NCBI GenBank assembly: GCA_013697725.1
Contig: JACCWI010000019.1
Coordinates: 1 to 64,000 of the forward strand
Length of the DNA: 64,000 nucleotides
DNA from: Tatlockia sp.
Lineage (GTDB): Bacteria > Pseudomonadota > Gammaproteobacteria > Legionellales > Legionellaceae
Direction of reading: 5' to 3'
Numbering within the stretch: the stretch's first letter is position 1; every line of letters begins with the position of its first letter. The notes below the pieces were generated by a model. It saw only the letters and a program-made list of their open reading frames with translations. It made no database searches and was not told where the DNA came from. Positions 29,587-38,472 of this stretch are shown piece after piece. The position numbers and the translations under genes were made by a program.

Positions 29587-29613
29587 GGTACCTAGGCTTT
29601 GACTCTAGGTACC
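29587..29613. repeat. Perfect 9-bp palindrome between convergent genes
   Basis: GGTACCTAG (29587-29595) and CTAGGTACC (29605-29613) are perfect inverted repeats around a 9-nt loop, flanked by C-rich sequence. GGTACCTAG also occurs at 23311. It lies 50 bp after the 3' end of enhC and may be a bidirectional terminator stem, but has no T-run. Confidence 0.4.
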
Positions 29614-29662
29614 CCCAGCATTACTTCCCACCTTCACCTGCTTTAGAAATTTTAAGTCAAAA

Positions 29663-32600
29663 CTAATTAGGACTTATTTCATTTAATCCGACAGAAAATG
29701 AACTAGACTGACTATTTAATTGCTCATAAGCACGTTTAGCAGGTGCAAACTGTGGAAATTGAGTCATTAGGCGCTTTAAGATTTGACGCGATAACACTTC
29801 ATCACCGCGGTTCCACTCACTTATTGCATCAAAATACATCATGTCGGCAGGTTGTTTGCTTAAGACAGGTGCTGCATTAATAGCGATAGGCTCGATAAAG
29901 CTCAGCCTGTCTTGCCCTTGAGTATTGAGCCATTGCAGCATATTACGAGCCTGGGTACACCCATTTTCACTGGCTTGTTTCAAGAGGCGTTTCGCTTCCT
30001 CAGACTTATGAGTTCCTACGCTGTTAAACACCATTAGCGCCAGCTGATATTGAGCATAAGCGTTATTATTAGCTGCTAAATCATTATATAAAGTCTTTGC
30101 TCGCTCACTATTTTGTTCAATTCCCAGTCCATGCTGATACATACGTGCAAGAGCTAGTTTCGCTTTTTCATTACCCTTAGCAGCCGCTTGGTCGTAATAA
30201 CTAACGGCATTCGGATAATCAATCTTGGTTGCGACACCTGTTTCAGATAATAATCCCAATTGATAAAGAGCATGAGCATCACCCGCCACAGCGGCCTTTT
30301 TATAAAGCTCTAAAGCTTTTTGCTCATTGGGCGCAACACCTAAGCCCTTGAAATAAAGATCCGCTAATTGAGTTAGAGCTTCGGTGTAACCCAGGTCTGA
30401 TGCTTTGGTAAATAACTCAATTGCTTTAGGATAATTAACAGCCATGCCTTTTCCTTCAGCATACATTAAACCTAAGTCAAAGAGTCCAACCGCATTGTTT
30501 TCCTTGGCAGCTAATTGATAGCTATCCAAAGCTTTTAGATAATTATCTTCCACTGTATCGTAAATAAAACCTAAGGCTACTGCAGCCTTTGAATAGCTAT
30601 GCTGAGCTGCATCAAACCATTTCTTCGCCTCGGCGTATTCGGGTTCTTTGCCAAGTCGTCCTAGTTGATAAAGCTGGCCTAATAGAAATTGAGCGATAGG
30701 TTGCTTTTGTTCAGCTGCTGAAAGATACCATTTTGACGCTAAGTTATAATCAGTTTGACCACCCAACCCGGTGTCATAAAGATAACCTAATTTTACCTGC
30801 GCCTCTTTATCACCTTTTTCGGCAAAATATTGATAGATTTCCTTGGCTTGTTTCATTTGTTCAGGCTCATCAGCTTGCGCCATATAATAGTCGGCAAGTA
30901 ATAGCCCCGCAGTTGAGTTACCTGCTGTTCTTGCCTTTTCTAATTCCGGTAGAAACTCCTCGCCCGTTTGCTGATTCAATACCGCTAAATTAAGATAGGC
31001 ATAAGAAAAACCTGCATCAGCCGCTTGCTGTAGCAATGCTTTGCCCTTGTCCAGATCTTTGGTTACACCAAGGCCTTCGCTATAATAAGTACCGAGAATA
31101 AAGGCATTGACTGGGTTTAAACTGGCTTTTTGATACCAATACAAGGCTTCCACCTGATTAGTTGCCACTGAAATCCCTCGTTCATACATCATCGCCAATA
31201 ATAATGCGGCTTCTGAACTACCTTTATCCGCTTCTTCTTTGGCCACTTTAAATGCAAGTCTTTGTTTTTCAGGATCTGCACTATCCAACGCATTATAATA
31301 AGCCAATGGTAATTGCGCTTCAGCAATTCCCTGGCTCGCAGCACCTTGATAGAGACTTCTGATTAAATTAGTACGGTTCTCTTTAGCAGCCACACTAAAA
31401 CCTGATTGCTTTTGTTTCACCAAATAATCAGCTAAACGATATTGTGCAGGACCATAACCATTTGAAGAGGCTAGATGATACATTGCTAAAGCCTGTTGGA
31501 CGTCAGGCTGAACAACTACAGCACCAGCAGGATCAGTAAAGCCTTTTTCATAGATATTTGCCAAGGCATATTGGGCAAAACGATTGCCCTTAAAAGCCGC
31601 ATCAATCATCCAATTCATTCCCTGTTTATAATCAATAGGCGTGGTTTGGCCTTCTAAATACATCACTCCCAAATTATATTCAGCGCGAATATCCAGTTGT
31701 GCAGCGGCTAATTGATAGTAGGTAATTGCTTGCTGTGGGCTTTTAACTACCCCAATACCATATTGATAGAGCTGCCCTATTTCAAATTGAGCTGAAGAAT
31801 TTCCTAAAATGGCCTGGCCATAAAGTTCATTGAGAACTGATTGATAGTTGGATTTATTCTCCCAACCTGCAGTTTGTTCTTTAAAGTAATTGAATTTTTG
31901 CGGGCCAGATTTTTCAGGATAAGGCGCACCTTCCTGAACCATTGACATCCGAGGTTTATGATCGACAACCAGGGATTCATTCTTTTGCAAGGCAGCAATT
32001 TGCTTGTTCAAGGCATAGCGTGGGAAAGCCCAATTAGCTGAGGTTGAGGCATTTAAAGTCGGTGCAATAAGATCAAAATAATCACTGATTGGGATGTTTT
32101 GTGGCTTAGCCATGACGAAATTAGGTTTATAGAGTTCTGAACGACTTAGTCCATCCATCTGTGGGGCGTAATTATAATTATTTTCTTTGAGAGATAAAGG
32201 GTTTTGCCAATTAGAGTAAATACCGCCAAGACCATAGTTGATAAGAGCAAAATTATCCACTTTACCATCAGATAACCAACGAGCTGCTTGTACTTCTGCA
32301 GCAAGGTTTGAGGTTTTAGCTGTATTCTTTTCCTTGGCTTTGAGCTGCCATTGTTGGGCTAACTGTGGATCTGCAGCAACACCCTTGCCATCTTTATACA
32401 TCAGAGCTAAGGCTAGCTGTGCCTCTGGAGACCCTTTTTCAGCAGCTTGCTGAGTCCAATGGAAACTCATTTTAGGATCAACAAGCGAGGACTTGGGATC
32501 AGAATACAAGCGAGCAAGAGCCAATTCTGCTTTAGTACTTGGGTTAGCGGAATTTACTGCTTTTGTTAGCCAATCCAGCGCAGTGGATGCTTGGTTTTGT

Positions 32601-33307
32601 TTCATAGCCAATTCACCAAGTGCCACCATAGCAATATAAGATTTGTTCTCTGCAGCTTTCATTAAAAGGTGAAGCCCTTTTGTCTGATCTTTAGCTACAA
32701 TTGAGCCATTTACATAAAGTTCTCCTAGACGAGCCTGTGCATTAACATCGCCTTGCTCGGCTGCTTTGCCTAACCAAATTACTCCAAGTTTCTTTGAGTT
32801 TTGATCACGACTATCCAGGAAGTAATTACCTAAGGTAGTTTGTGCGACAAAATTACCATTCTTAGCTGCTTCAATGTAATAACGTCTAGCCGTATCCAAA
32901 TTAATTTTAGTGCCAACGCCAAAAAGATAAGCGGCAGCTGCATACATTTGCGCTGAACTGTCACCTAGATCCGCAGCCTTTTTAAACCAATATAAGGCTT
33001 GCTCAGGATTTTTATCTTCGAGAAGATAGTAGCGCGCCAGCAATTGCTGGGCGGGTAAAATACCTTTTTCTGCTGCCTGGCTAAAATAACGTAATGCCAA
33101 ACTATTATTTTTTAATTGGCCGTAACCATATAAACGCATCCGTCCCAAATAATAATCTGCCACCGGATCTTTACCTGCCTGACTAATGAGTGATTGTGCC
33201 GCCTGAATATAGTTTCCTTGGCGGTAAGCATCGATTCCCTCGCCAGCAAAGGCAAATTGGCTACCTGTGGCTGTAACTAAGTATAACCAGGGTACGAATG
33301 ATTTCAT
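29663..33307 (-). CDS. enhC: Enhanced-entry protein EnhC, Sel1-repeat protein
   Basis: This 1214-aa exported protein consists almost entirely of Sel1-like tetratricopeptide repeats (recurring AXYXLGXMYXXGXGV...AXXWYXXAAXXG units of about 36 aa). The signal peptide ends near AFAGEG. In Legionella pneumophila EnhC is periplasmic, supports growth in macrophages and has been reported to bind the lytic transglycosylase Slt and dampen NOD1 sensing. ATG 33307 follows GAGGGAGTTACC. It lies 54 bp after enhB and all three genes are on the minus strand, giving the order enhA-enhB-enhC. A region at about 330-480 has few clear repeats and may be a linker. Confidence 0.93.
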   Translation of the reverse strand: MKSFVPWLYLVTATGSQFAFAGEGIDAYRQGNYIQAAQSLISQAGKDPVADYYLGRMRLYGYGQLKNNSLALRYFSQAAEKGILPAQQLLARYYLLEDKNPEQALYWFKKAADLGDSSAQMYAAAAYLFGVGTKINLDTARRYYIEAAKNGNFVAQTTLGNYFLDSRDQNSKKLGVIWLGKAAEQGDVNAQARLGELYVNGSIVAKDQTKGLHLLMKAAENKSYIAMVALGELAMKQNQASTALDWLTKAVNSANPSTKAELALARLYSDPKSSLVDPKMSFHWTQQAAEKGSPEAQLALALMYKDGKGVAADPQLAQQWQLKAKEKNTAKTSNLAAEVQAARWLSDGKVDNFALINYGLGGIYSNWQNPLSLKENNYNYAPQMDGLSRSELYKPNFVMAKPQNIPISDYFDLIAPTLNASTSANWAFPRYALNKQIAALQKNESLVVDHKPRMSMVQEGAPYPEKSGPQKFNYFKEQTAGWENKSNYQSVLNELYGQAILGNSSAQFEIGQLYQYGIGVVKSPQQAITYYQLAAAQLDIRAEYNLGVMYLEGQTTPIDYKQGMNWMIDAAFKGNRFAQYALANIYEKGFTDPAGAVVVQPDVQQALAMYHLASSNGYGPAQYRLADYLVKQKQSGFSVAAKENRTNLIRSLYQGAASQGIAEAQLPLAYYNALDSADPEKQRLAFKVAKEEADKGSSEAALLLAMMYERGISVATNQVEALYWYQKASLNPVNAFILGTYYSEGLGVTKDLDKGKALLQQAADAGFSYAYLNLAVLNQQTGEEFLPELEKARTAGNSTAGLLLADYYMAQADEPEQMKQAKEIYQYFAEKGDKEAQVKLGYLYDTGLGGQTDYNLASKWYLSAAEQKQPIAQFLLGQLYQLGRLGKEPEYAEAKKWFDAAQHSYSKAAVALGFIYDTVEDNYLKALDSYQLAAKENNAVGLFDLGLMYAEGKGMAVNYPKAIELFTKASDLGYTEALTQLADLYFKGLGVAPNEQKALELYKKAAVAGDAHALYQLGLLSETGVATKIDYPNAVSYYDQAAAKGNEKAKLALARMYQHGLGIEQNSERAKTLYNDLAANNNAYAQYQLALMVFNSVGTHKSEEAKRLLKQASENGCTQARNMLQWLNTQGQDRLSFIEPIAINAAPVLSKQPADMMYFDAISEWNRGDEVLSRQILKRLMTQFPQFAPAKRAYEQLNSQSSSFSVGLNEISPN

Positions 33308-33361
33308 GGTAACTCCCTCTTAATTTTTTTGTTTAAAACAAAAAATCTTTCTCAAAAATCC

Positions 33362-33916
33362 CTAGTTTCCTGGAATAATTCCGTAGTGCACTACGGAATT
33401 GACTGCACTGTTCCTTGAATTTGAATTAACCAACCAAAAATCACCACGGTTATTGAGTCCATAACGAACATTAGTATACTCACAAATTAAAAGACTTTGA
33501 CCACAATCCACAACGCGTCCATAGGGAGTCTTTTTATCCGGAGTCGTACAAATAAATCTTACCTGTTTTTCGCTAGTAGAGAAAACACCCCACTCTTTAG
33601 GACCAATTACATGGTTTAAAAAAGTTGAATGTGAACTTTCTTCAGAGCGCATTTGATAAAGATTTAAAGTTTGACCCAACTCATTATGAAACAAATACAT
33701 TGATTGTTTTTGTCCGGCTAGAGCAGGTAGCAAGTGAAGTGCTTGTAACTCAAACTTAAAACCCGTTTCACGACAGCCAATTGGAGGCCTGTTATCTTCT
33801 TTTTCTTTGGCAATCTTATCTTTTTCAATATCAACCTCAGCCTGAGCTACACCGACTGCAAAAAGAGACAGAAGGAAAGCACGACCCAGGGTTATTTTAA
33901 TTAGTTTCGTTTTCAT
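33362..33916 (-). CDS. enhB: Enhanced-entry protein EnhB
   Basis: This 184-aa exported protein has a signal peptide (LGRAFLLSLFAVGVAQAEVD). The mature part holds several Cys (RETGFKFE region, FICTTPD, VDCGQSLLICEY), likely in disulfides in the periplasm. I see no catalytic motif. Identification rests on its position between enhA and enhC and on size. It overlaps the 3' end of enhA by 20 nt and has GGAGAGTACAA before the ATG, so translation is likely coupled. The biochemical role of EnhB is not established as far as I know. Confidence 0.85.
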   Translation of the reverse strand: MKTKLIKITLGRAFLLSLFAVGVAQAEVDIEKDKIAKEKEDNRPPIGCRETGFKFELQALHLLPALAGQKQSMYLFHNELGQTLNLYQMRSEESSHSTFLNHVIGPKEWGVFSTSEKQVRFICTTPDKKTPYGRVVDCGQSLLICEYTNVRYGLNNRGDFWLVNSNSRNSAVNSVVHYGIIPGN

Positions 33917-34634
33917 TTGTACTCTCCTTGGTCAGGACTGGACGAACCACCACCTTAGTACCTAAATAGTTATTAGCTTCATTCGATAATTCGACAAAAT
34001 TATGGTTTAACCATTCCGCATCCCGAGTAAACATTCTCACACAGCCATGGCTTGCTCTAAATCCTGGGATATCAGGGGAGCCATGTAAGGCAAAACCTTT
34101 ATGGAAGTACATGCAGAAGGGCATTTTAGCGCCGCCCTTCCCCAAGGGATATACGTTTGAACGACAGCGTTCATTTTCTTTAGAGAAAAAATGGAAGATA
34201 CCGGTCATTGTCAGGCAAGATCTAGCCGCATCAGGGCATCGGTTACGTCCTGAGGAAACAGGTCCCCATTTGACTAATTTACCATCTCGGTCATAGGCGC
34301 CCCATGCTAATTTATCCTGGTCGACAATCACTTGTTTCTCACCATCTGGCTCAACTGTCAAAGGAAAAGGTGAGAAATCCAGCAGGGTTTTATTATTAAG
34401 ATCTTTTGGAACAGCAATTACCTTACCCGCCCACAAGTTATTGTAGGAGCGGTTGAGACGTTGCACTACATCTCGTTGCTGTTCATTGGGATATAAGCTT
34501 TCCCAACTTTGCCCTGAACCCACTTTAATACATTGATAATTAGGATAAGCGCAAAGTGCTGTGCCAAAATAATTTGCAGCTTGAGGCGAGGCTGCTTGAA
34601 ACATCAATGCAATCACCATTATTATTTTTTTCAT
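33897..34634 (-). CDS. enhA: Enhanced-entry protein EnhA, L,D-transpeptidase (YkuD) family
   Basis: This 245-aa periplasmic enzyme has a signal peptide (MVIALMFQAASPQAAN). Near the N-terminus is a LysM-like stretch (KVGSGQSWESLYPNEQQRDV then NLWAGKVIAVP). The YkuD catalytic motif is complete: His in FALHGSPDIPGF and SHGCVRM with Cys198. L,D-transpeptidases make 3-3 crosslinks in peptidoglycan or attach proteins to it. This fits the EnhA annotation and the peptidoglycan-linked role of EnhC. It is the first gene of the enh operon, with ATG 34634 preceded by GAGGGGAATCACAG. Confidence 0.92.
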   Translation of the reverse strand: MKKIIMVIALMFQAASPQAANYFGTALCAYPNYQCIKVGSGQSWESLYPNEQQRDVVQRLNRSYNNLWAGKVIAVPKDLNNKTLLDFSPFPLTVEPDGEKQVIVDQDKLAWGAYDRDGKLVKWGPVSSGRNRCPDAARSCLTMTGIFHFFSKENERCRSNVYPLGKGGAKMPFCMYFHKGFALHGSPDIPGFRASHGCVRMFTRDAEWLNHNFVELSNEANNYLGTKVVVRPVLTKESTNENETN

Positions 34635-34648
34635 CTGTGATTCCCCTC

Positions 34649-34676
34649 GTTATACTCGTCATATTAGCTATTGCAA
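34649..34676 (-). promoter_or_regulatory. Candidate sigma-70 promoter for enhABC
   Basis: On the minus strand TTGCAA (34676-34671) and TATAAC (34654-34649) are separated by 16 bp, 15 nt before the enhA ATG. The short distance implies a brief leader. Confidence 0.4.
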
Positions 34677-34839
34677 TGCAAGAAGCATGCTTAAATTAAA
34701 ACTTCTTAAACTGTTCAATGACGCAGTTAGAGACGTTCTTCTCTCTATTTCGGATATATAGTAAAAAAGTTTAGCTTCTTGGGCAAAAAATAGAAGGGAT
34801 AACTATAATTAGCTACATAGGCCTTATATTAGAAGACTT

Positions 34840-37380
34840 ATGAAAAAAGAAAAATCTATTAATAATCAAGATAATAAAGTCAACCCTCTATCAGATAATT
34901 TTGATAATTATGAGGATCTGGAACGCAATATAATGCGCTCTAAAGACTGTATAATTGTTTTTACTATCAAGGGTAAAATCTTATTTTACAATAAAGTCGC
35001 ATTGCTCTATTTTCCTCATATAACCAAAAATATCATTGGCCATAGTCTTAAAAAATTCATTGTCAATAAAACCTCAACTCATAAACGGTTAATCTCAAGG
35101 GCCATGCAGTATTTTAAACAGGCTATAACAGGTTTACCCCAGCAATTTCAGTGGATTGTCGGCGCGCAGGTCCAACCCACAGAGGCTTATAACATTTTAC
35201 TCAATACAACTAATCTAGATGGGAAACAGGTTATTATTGCCAGAATTATCGATATTCGTGATGTCAAAACTTTGGAAGGAGTACTTTTTTCATTAGCCAA
35301 AATATCTAATCGCGGTGATATTAATGAGGTAATTGATGATGTAATCAAATTAGCAGCAACAGTGTTTAACTGCGAGCTCGCTTTAGTGAGCCTGGTTGAT
35401 TCGGGCTCTCAAGCGTTTACAGTGAGCTATTTTCACAAATTAAAAAAACAAAAAAATCTCAGCTATTCTATAGAGGACTTTCCCTGTTCTCAAGTTTTTA
35501 AAGAAAAAAAAATCTGTCTTTTTCAAGATAAAATTAATAATAAATATAATAAAATTAATCAGTTATCCAAGTACACTCTTACTGCCTATCTCGGCGGCCC
35601 CCTTCTAAGCCCAGCGGGAGCTGTGCTAGGTTTTTTGGGTATGTTTTCAACAACTAAAATCAACTTTAATGCTTTGTTTAAAGACTTGTTTCAATTATTT
35701 ATAGATAGGATTAACTTGGAAATTCAACGCTTATTGACTAATCAAAAATTACAATTTCTTGCCAGTTTTCCCCAACAGGATCCTAATCCAATTATTAGCC
35801 TTGATACTAAGGGCGAAGTAATTTTTTCCAATCAATCGGGTTCTGAGCTATTGGCCTATTGGTTAAGCCAGGGCGGCGAAATTCCACCTGAATTAAAAAA
35901 ATCTTGCAAAGCCGCACAAAAAAAAGGGGTAGTTGTTCGAGAAGAATTTAAGGTTAATAGTCGAATTTATCTATTTACTCTAAGCTGGGTGAAGAATTTT
36001 TCTCAAATTAATATTTATGCAACTGATATTAGTGAACTCAAGTTTGCGCAACAGAAGATGCGCGATTTGGCCAATAATGACCGAGTCACTGGTTTGGCAA
36101 ATCGACAATACTTTGAAACCACCTTAAACCAATATTTGATGGAAGCCAAAAAAGTTGGCAAGCAATTAGCAATTTTACTCATTGATTTGGATAATTTTAA
36201 ATCAGTCAATGATACCTTGGGTCATCATATTGGTGATTTATTATTAAAAACCTTAGCGAAACGAATTTCAGGTTGCTTACGACAGAATGATTTTGTTGCT
36301 CGAGTTGGTGGCGATGAATTCGTTGTACTTTTAAAAGTAAAAAATTCCCATTCGATTGAATCAGTTGCTGATAAAATAAATCGGGCCCTGGCAACTCCCT
36401 TTGAGCTAGGCGATTCTCAAATAGAAACCTCATGCAGCATCGGTATTAGTTATTTCCCCCAAAATGGAAGCACCACTACGGAACTACTTAGAAACGCCGA
36501 CATTGCCATGTATCAAGCCAAGAAAAATGGTCGTAATCAATATATAACTTTCTCCAATATTAAGCATAGTGGTCAAAGTAAACGACGCTGCTTTATTAAA
36601 AGAGGTCTAAAAAATTCCAGCATTCACAAAGAATTATACCTGGACTACCAACCTCAATTCGATTTAAATTCACAGAAAATAATAGGCTTTGAAGCCTTTC
36701 TTCGCTGGCGTCATCCAACCCAGGGTTTAATCTCACCTAATGAATTTATCCCCTTGGCTGAGTTAAATGGTTCAATCCATTCGATTGGTAATTGGGTAAT
36801 TAATCAGGCCTTAGACGATTATAAAAACATCATGTCGTCTATTTCAAACGCAAAGTTAGCACTTAACATCACTCAAACTCAACTCAATGATCAGCATTTT
36901 ATTGATTTTTTGTGTGAAAAAATTGATCACTTAAATTTGGATAACAATCTTGTCGTATTAGATATCGTCGAACAGAAAGCCAATTTAGTCAGCCCCCATC
37001 TTGACGAGCATCTACTCGCTTTGCAAAAAAGAGGTATTCAGCTAAGCCTCGATAACTATGGCAGTGCTCACACTTCCCTCACTCGCTTACTGGAAGTTCC
37101 CCTTAATATTGTCAAACTGGATCAAAATTTTTTGCATTCCTTTGAAGAACAGCCTCGTTTTAAAGCTTATCTAAGTGGAATCATTGAACTCGCAGAAAAA
37201 CTGGAATTACAGGTCATTCAAAAAGGCGTGGAAAATGCCAATCAAAACGATTTACTAAAAATCATAGGCTGTCGCTATGCCCAAGGCTTTTATTACTGCC
37301 CACCCATGCCAATTGAAATCTTGCAATATTATCTACTGCAATATTATCGTTTTAATAATGGCCTTAAACCTCAAGAATAA
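34840..37380 (+). CDS. PAS-GAF-PAS-GGDEF-EAL protein: likely active diguanylate cyclase with degenerate EAL
   Basis: This 846-aa cytoplasmic protein has a PAS-like domain at about 20-140, a GAF domain at 155-300, a second PAS-like domain at 305-410, GGDEF at 420-570 and EAL at 590-840. The GGDEF loop is intact (GGDEF at 490-494, with DNFKSVNDTLGHHIGD before it). The product-inhibition I-site RQND (481-484) sits exactly five residues upstream, so cyclic-di-GMP synthesis with feedback is expected. The EAL domain is altered: EAF at 618, DNYG at 738 instead of DDFG, and QKGVE in place of AEGVE, losing a catalytic Asp and Glu. It is therefore likely a non-hydrolytic sensor or regulatory domain. 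Confidence 0.9.
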   Translation: MKKEKSINNQDNKVNPLSDNFDNYEDLERNIMRSKDCIIVFTIKGKILFYNKVALLYFPHITKNIIGHSLKKFIVNKTSTHKRLISRAMQYFKQAITGLPQQFQWIVGAQVQPTEAYNILLNTTNLDGKQVIIARIIDIRDVKTLEGVLFSLAKISNRGDINEVIDDVIKLAATVFNCELALVSLVDSGSQAFTVSYFHKLKKQKNLSYSIEDFPCSQVFKEKKICLFQDKINNKYNKINQLSKYTLTAYLGGPLLSPAGAVLGFLGMFSTTKINFNALFKDLFQLFIDRINLEIQRLLTNQKLQFLASFPQQDPNPIISLDTKGEVIFSNQSGSELLAYWLSQGGEIPPELKKSCKAAQKKGVVVREEFKVNSRIYLFTLSWVKNFSQINIYATDISELKFAQQKMRDLANNDRVTGLANRQYFETTLNQYLMEAKKVGKQLAILLIDLDNFKSVNDTLGHHIGDLLLKTLAKRISGCLRQNDFVARVGGDEFVVLLKVKNSHSIESVADKINRALATPFELGDSQIETSCSIGISYFPQNGSTTTELLRNADIAMYQAKKNGRNQYITFSNIKHSGQSKRRCFIKRGLKNSSIHKELYLDYQPQFDLNSQKIIGFEAFLRWRHPTQGLISPNEFIPLAELNGSIHSIGNWVINQALDDYKNIMSSISNAKLALNITQTQLNDQHFIDFLCEKIDHLNLDNNLVVLDIVEQKANLVSPHLDEHLLALQKRGIQLSLDNYGSAHTSLTRLLEVPLNIVKLDQNFLHSFEEQPRFKAYLSGIIELAEKLELQVIQKGVENANQNDLLKIIGCRYAQGFYYCPPMPIEILQYYLLQYYRFNNGLKPQE

Positions 37381-37479
37381 TTTAACGAGTGATTACTAAA
37401 GGTGAATTGCCTTTATTTTAACTTTTATGATAATATATTGAACTAACTATCAAACTGCGATTTATCGGAGCTTCATTCA

Positions 37480-38394
37480 ATGCAAAAATTTAGATCGTTT
37501 GAGTCACCCAGCAAAATATTATTTCGTAGATTGGGAAAGATCGCGGAGCTTTTAGTTAGAAGCTACTATCACTTAAATGCCTTTGATGATCCTCTTAAAA
37601 TTTTTGGTAAAGAGAGTTCCTGGTCATTAGTGTTGGGAGGTTTAAATCCACTTCTTGCAATGACTAAGGATTTAGTAGACACCTTCAAACCCTACAAATC
37701 TAATTTTTATATTTGGCGCGATCTTTTACAACCCCTAAGAGGGCTTTCTAATGTTATTAAAGGACTTCTAAATTTAGCTCTGGCACCTCTATTATTGGCA
37801 GTTGATACACTCAGAACTATTTATTTTTCGATAAAAGATAGAAGTTTAGCGAATTTTCCTCAGAACATGCTAAAAACGTTCGCACGTGCGCTTGGTGGTG
37901 TTGTTGATGGCCTAGCTAATATAACTCGAGGTTTAATACAAATTGGAACAACGCCTCTTAATTGGTTTTTACGAATGCCAATACGCGGTACTATAACAGC
38001 AAAAAAAGGTATGCCAATTCTAAAACAGCAATTATCGGATAAGGCTGAAAAATTAGAGCAACTGGTAAATAAAGAGCATAAACATGTTAATGACAGCCTT
38101 GAAATTGATTTACAAATGCAATATTTCAAAGGAAAAATAGATAAAGCATTTTATAGATGCCAAGAGGTAGGTATAAACAGGCTTTCGCTTAATTACAGCT
38201 TTACCTTTGTACCTAAGTTCACAACCACTAGGCCCGGAATTCAATTTCCTGGTAATGACTCTACCGAGAACCGTAAATACGCACTTAATTTTTTAGGATT
38301 ATTTAAGACAAATCCTACTAATGATTCCCTTACTGTAATCCAGAATTCATTCAACAATACTTTAGAAAATGATTCAAGCAGCCTTAAAGTTTAG
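37480..38394 (+). CDS. Hypothetical membrane-associated protein, 304 aa
   Basis: I do not recognise it. ATG 37480 follows CGGAG. Two long, Leu-rich hydrophobic to amphipathic stretches at about 75-120 (IKGLLNLALAPLLLAVDTL) and 135-165 (GVVDGLANITRGLIQIGTTP) could lie along or in a membrane. After them a Lys/Glu coiled-coil-like helix (LKQQLSDKAEKLEQLVNKEH) runs into a Ser/Asn-rich tail. There is no signal peptide. The architecture resembles membrane-active effectors, which is only inference. It is separated by 99 bp from the GGDEF gene and converges with uvrC. Confidence 0.55.
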   Translation: MQKFRSFESPSKILFRRLGKIAELLVRSYYHLNAFDDPLKIFGKESSWSLVLGGLNPLLAMTKDLVDTFKPYKSNFYIWRDLLQPLRGLSNVIKGLLNLALAPLLLAVDTLRTIYFSIKDRSLANFPQNMLKTFARALGGVVDGLANITRGLIQIGTTPLNWFLRMPIRGTITAKKGMPILKQQLSDKAEKLEQLVNKEHKHVNDSLEIDLQMQYFKGKIDKAFYRCQEVGINRLSLNYSFTFVPKFTTTRPGIQFPGNDSTENRKYALNFLGLFKTNPTNDSLTVIQNSFNNTLENDSSSLKV

Positions 38395-38424
38395 TTATTG
38401 AGTTTTAACTAACATTTGTTATCC

Positions 38425-38468
38425 TTCGTTGAATAGAATTTAAGAATATTAAGTTCCTGTTCAACGAA
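38425..38468. terminator. Inverted repeat between convergent genes, weak terminator candidate
   Basis: TTCGTTGAA (38425-38433) and TTCAACGAA (38460-38468) form a perfect 9-bp stem with a 26-nt loop between the 304-aa ORF and uvrC. There is no T-run, so terminator function is uncertain. Confidence 0.3.
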
Positions 38469-38472
38469 CCTT

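Larger units (their letters stand above)
29354..29662. other. Intergenic region with repeat pair and palindrome
   Basis: Convergent region between the efflux operon and enhC. It holds the inverted repeat pair at 29386-29491 and the palindrome at 29587-29613, both listed separately. No gene is supported here. Confidence 0.5.

Noticed and set aside
34840..37380. Dual-function cyclase/phosphodiesterase
   Set aside because: EAL catalytic Asp and Glu positions are altered (DNYG, QKGVE), so phosphodiesterase activity is not expected.
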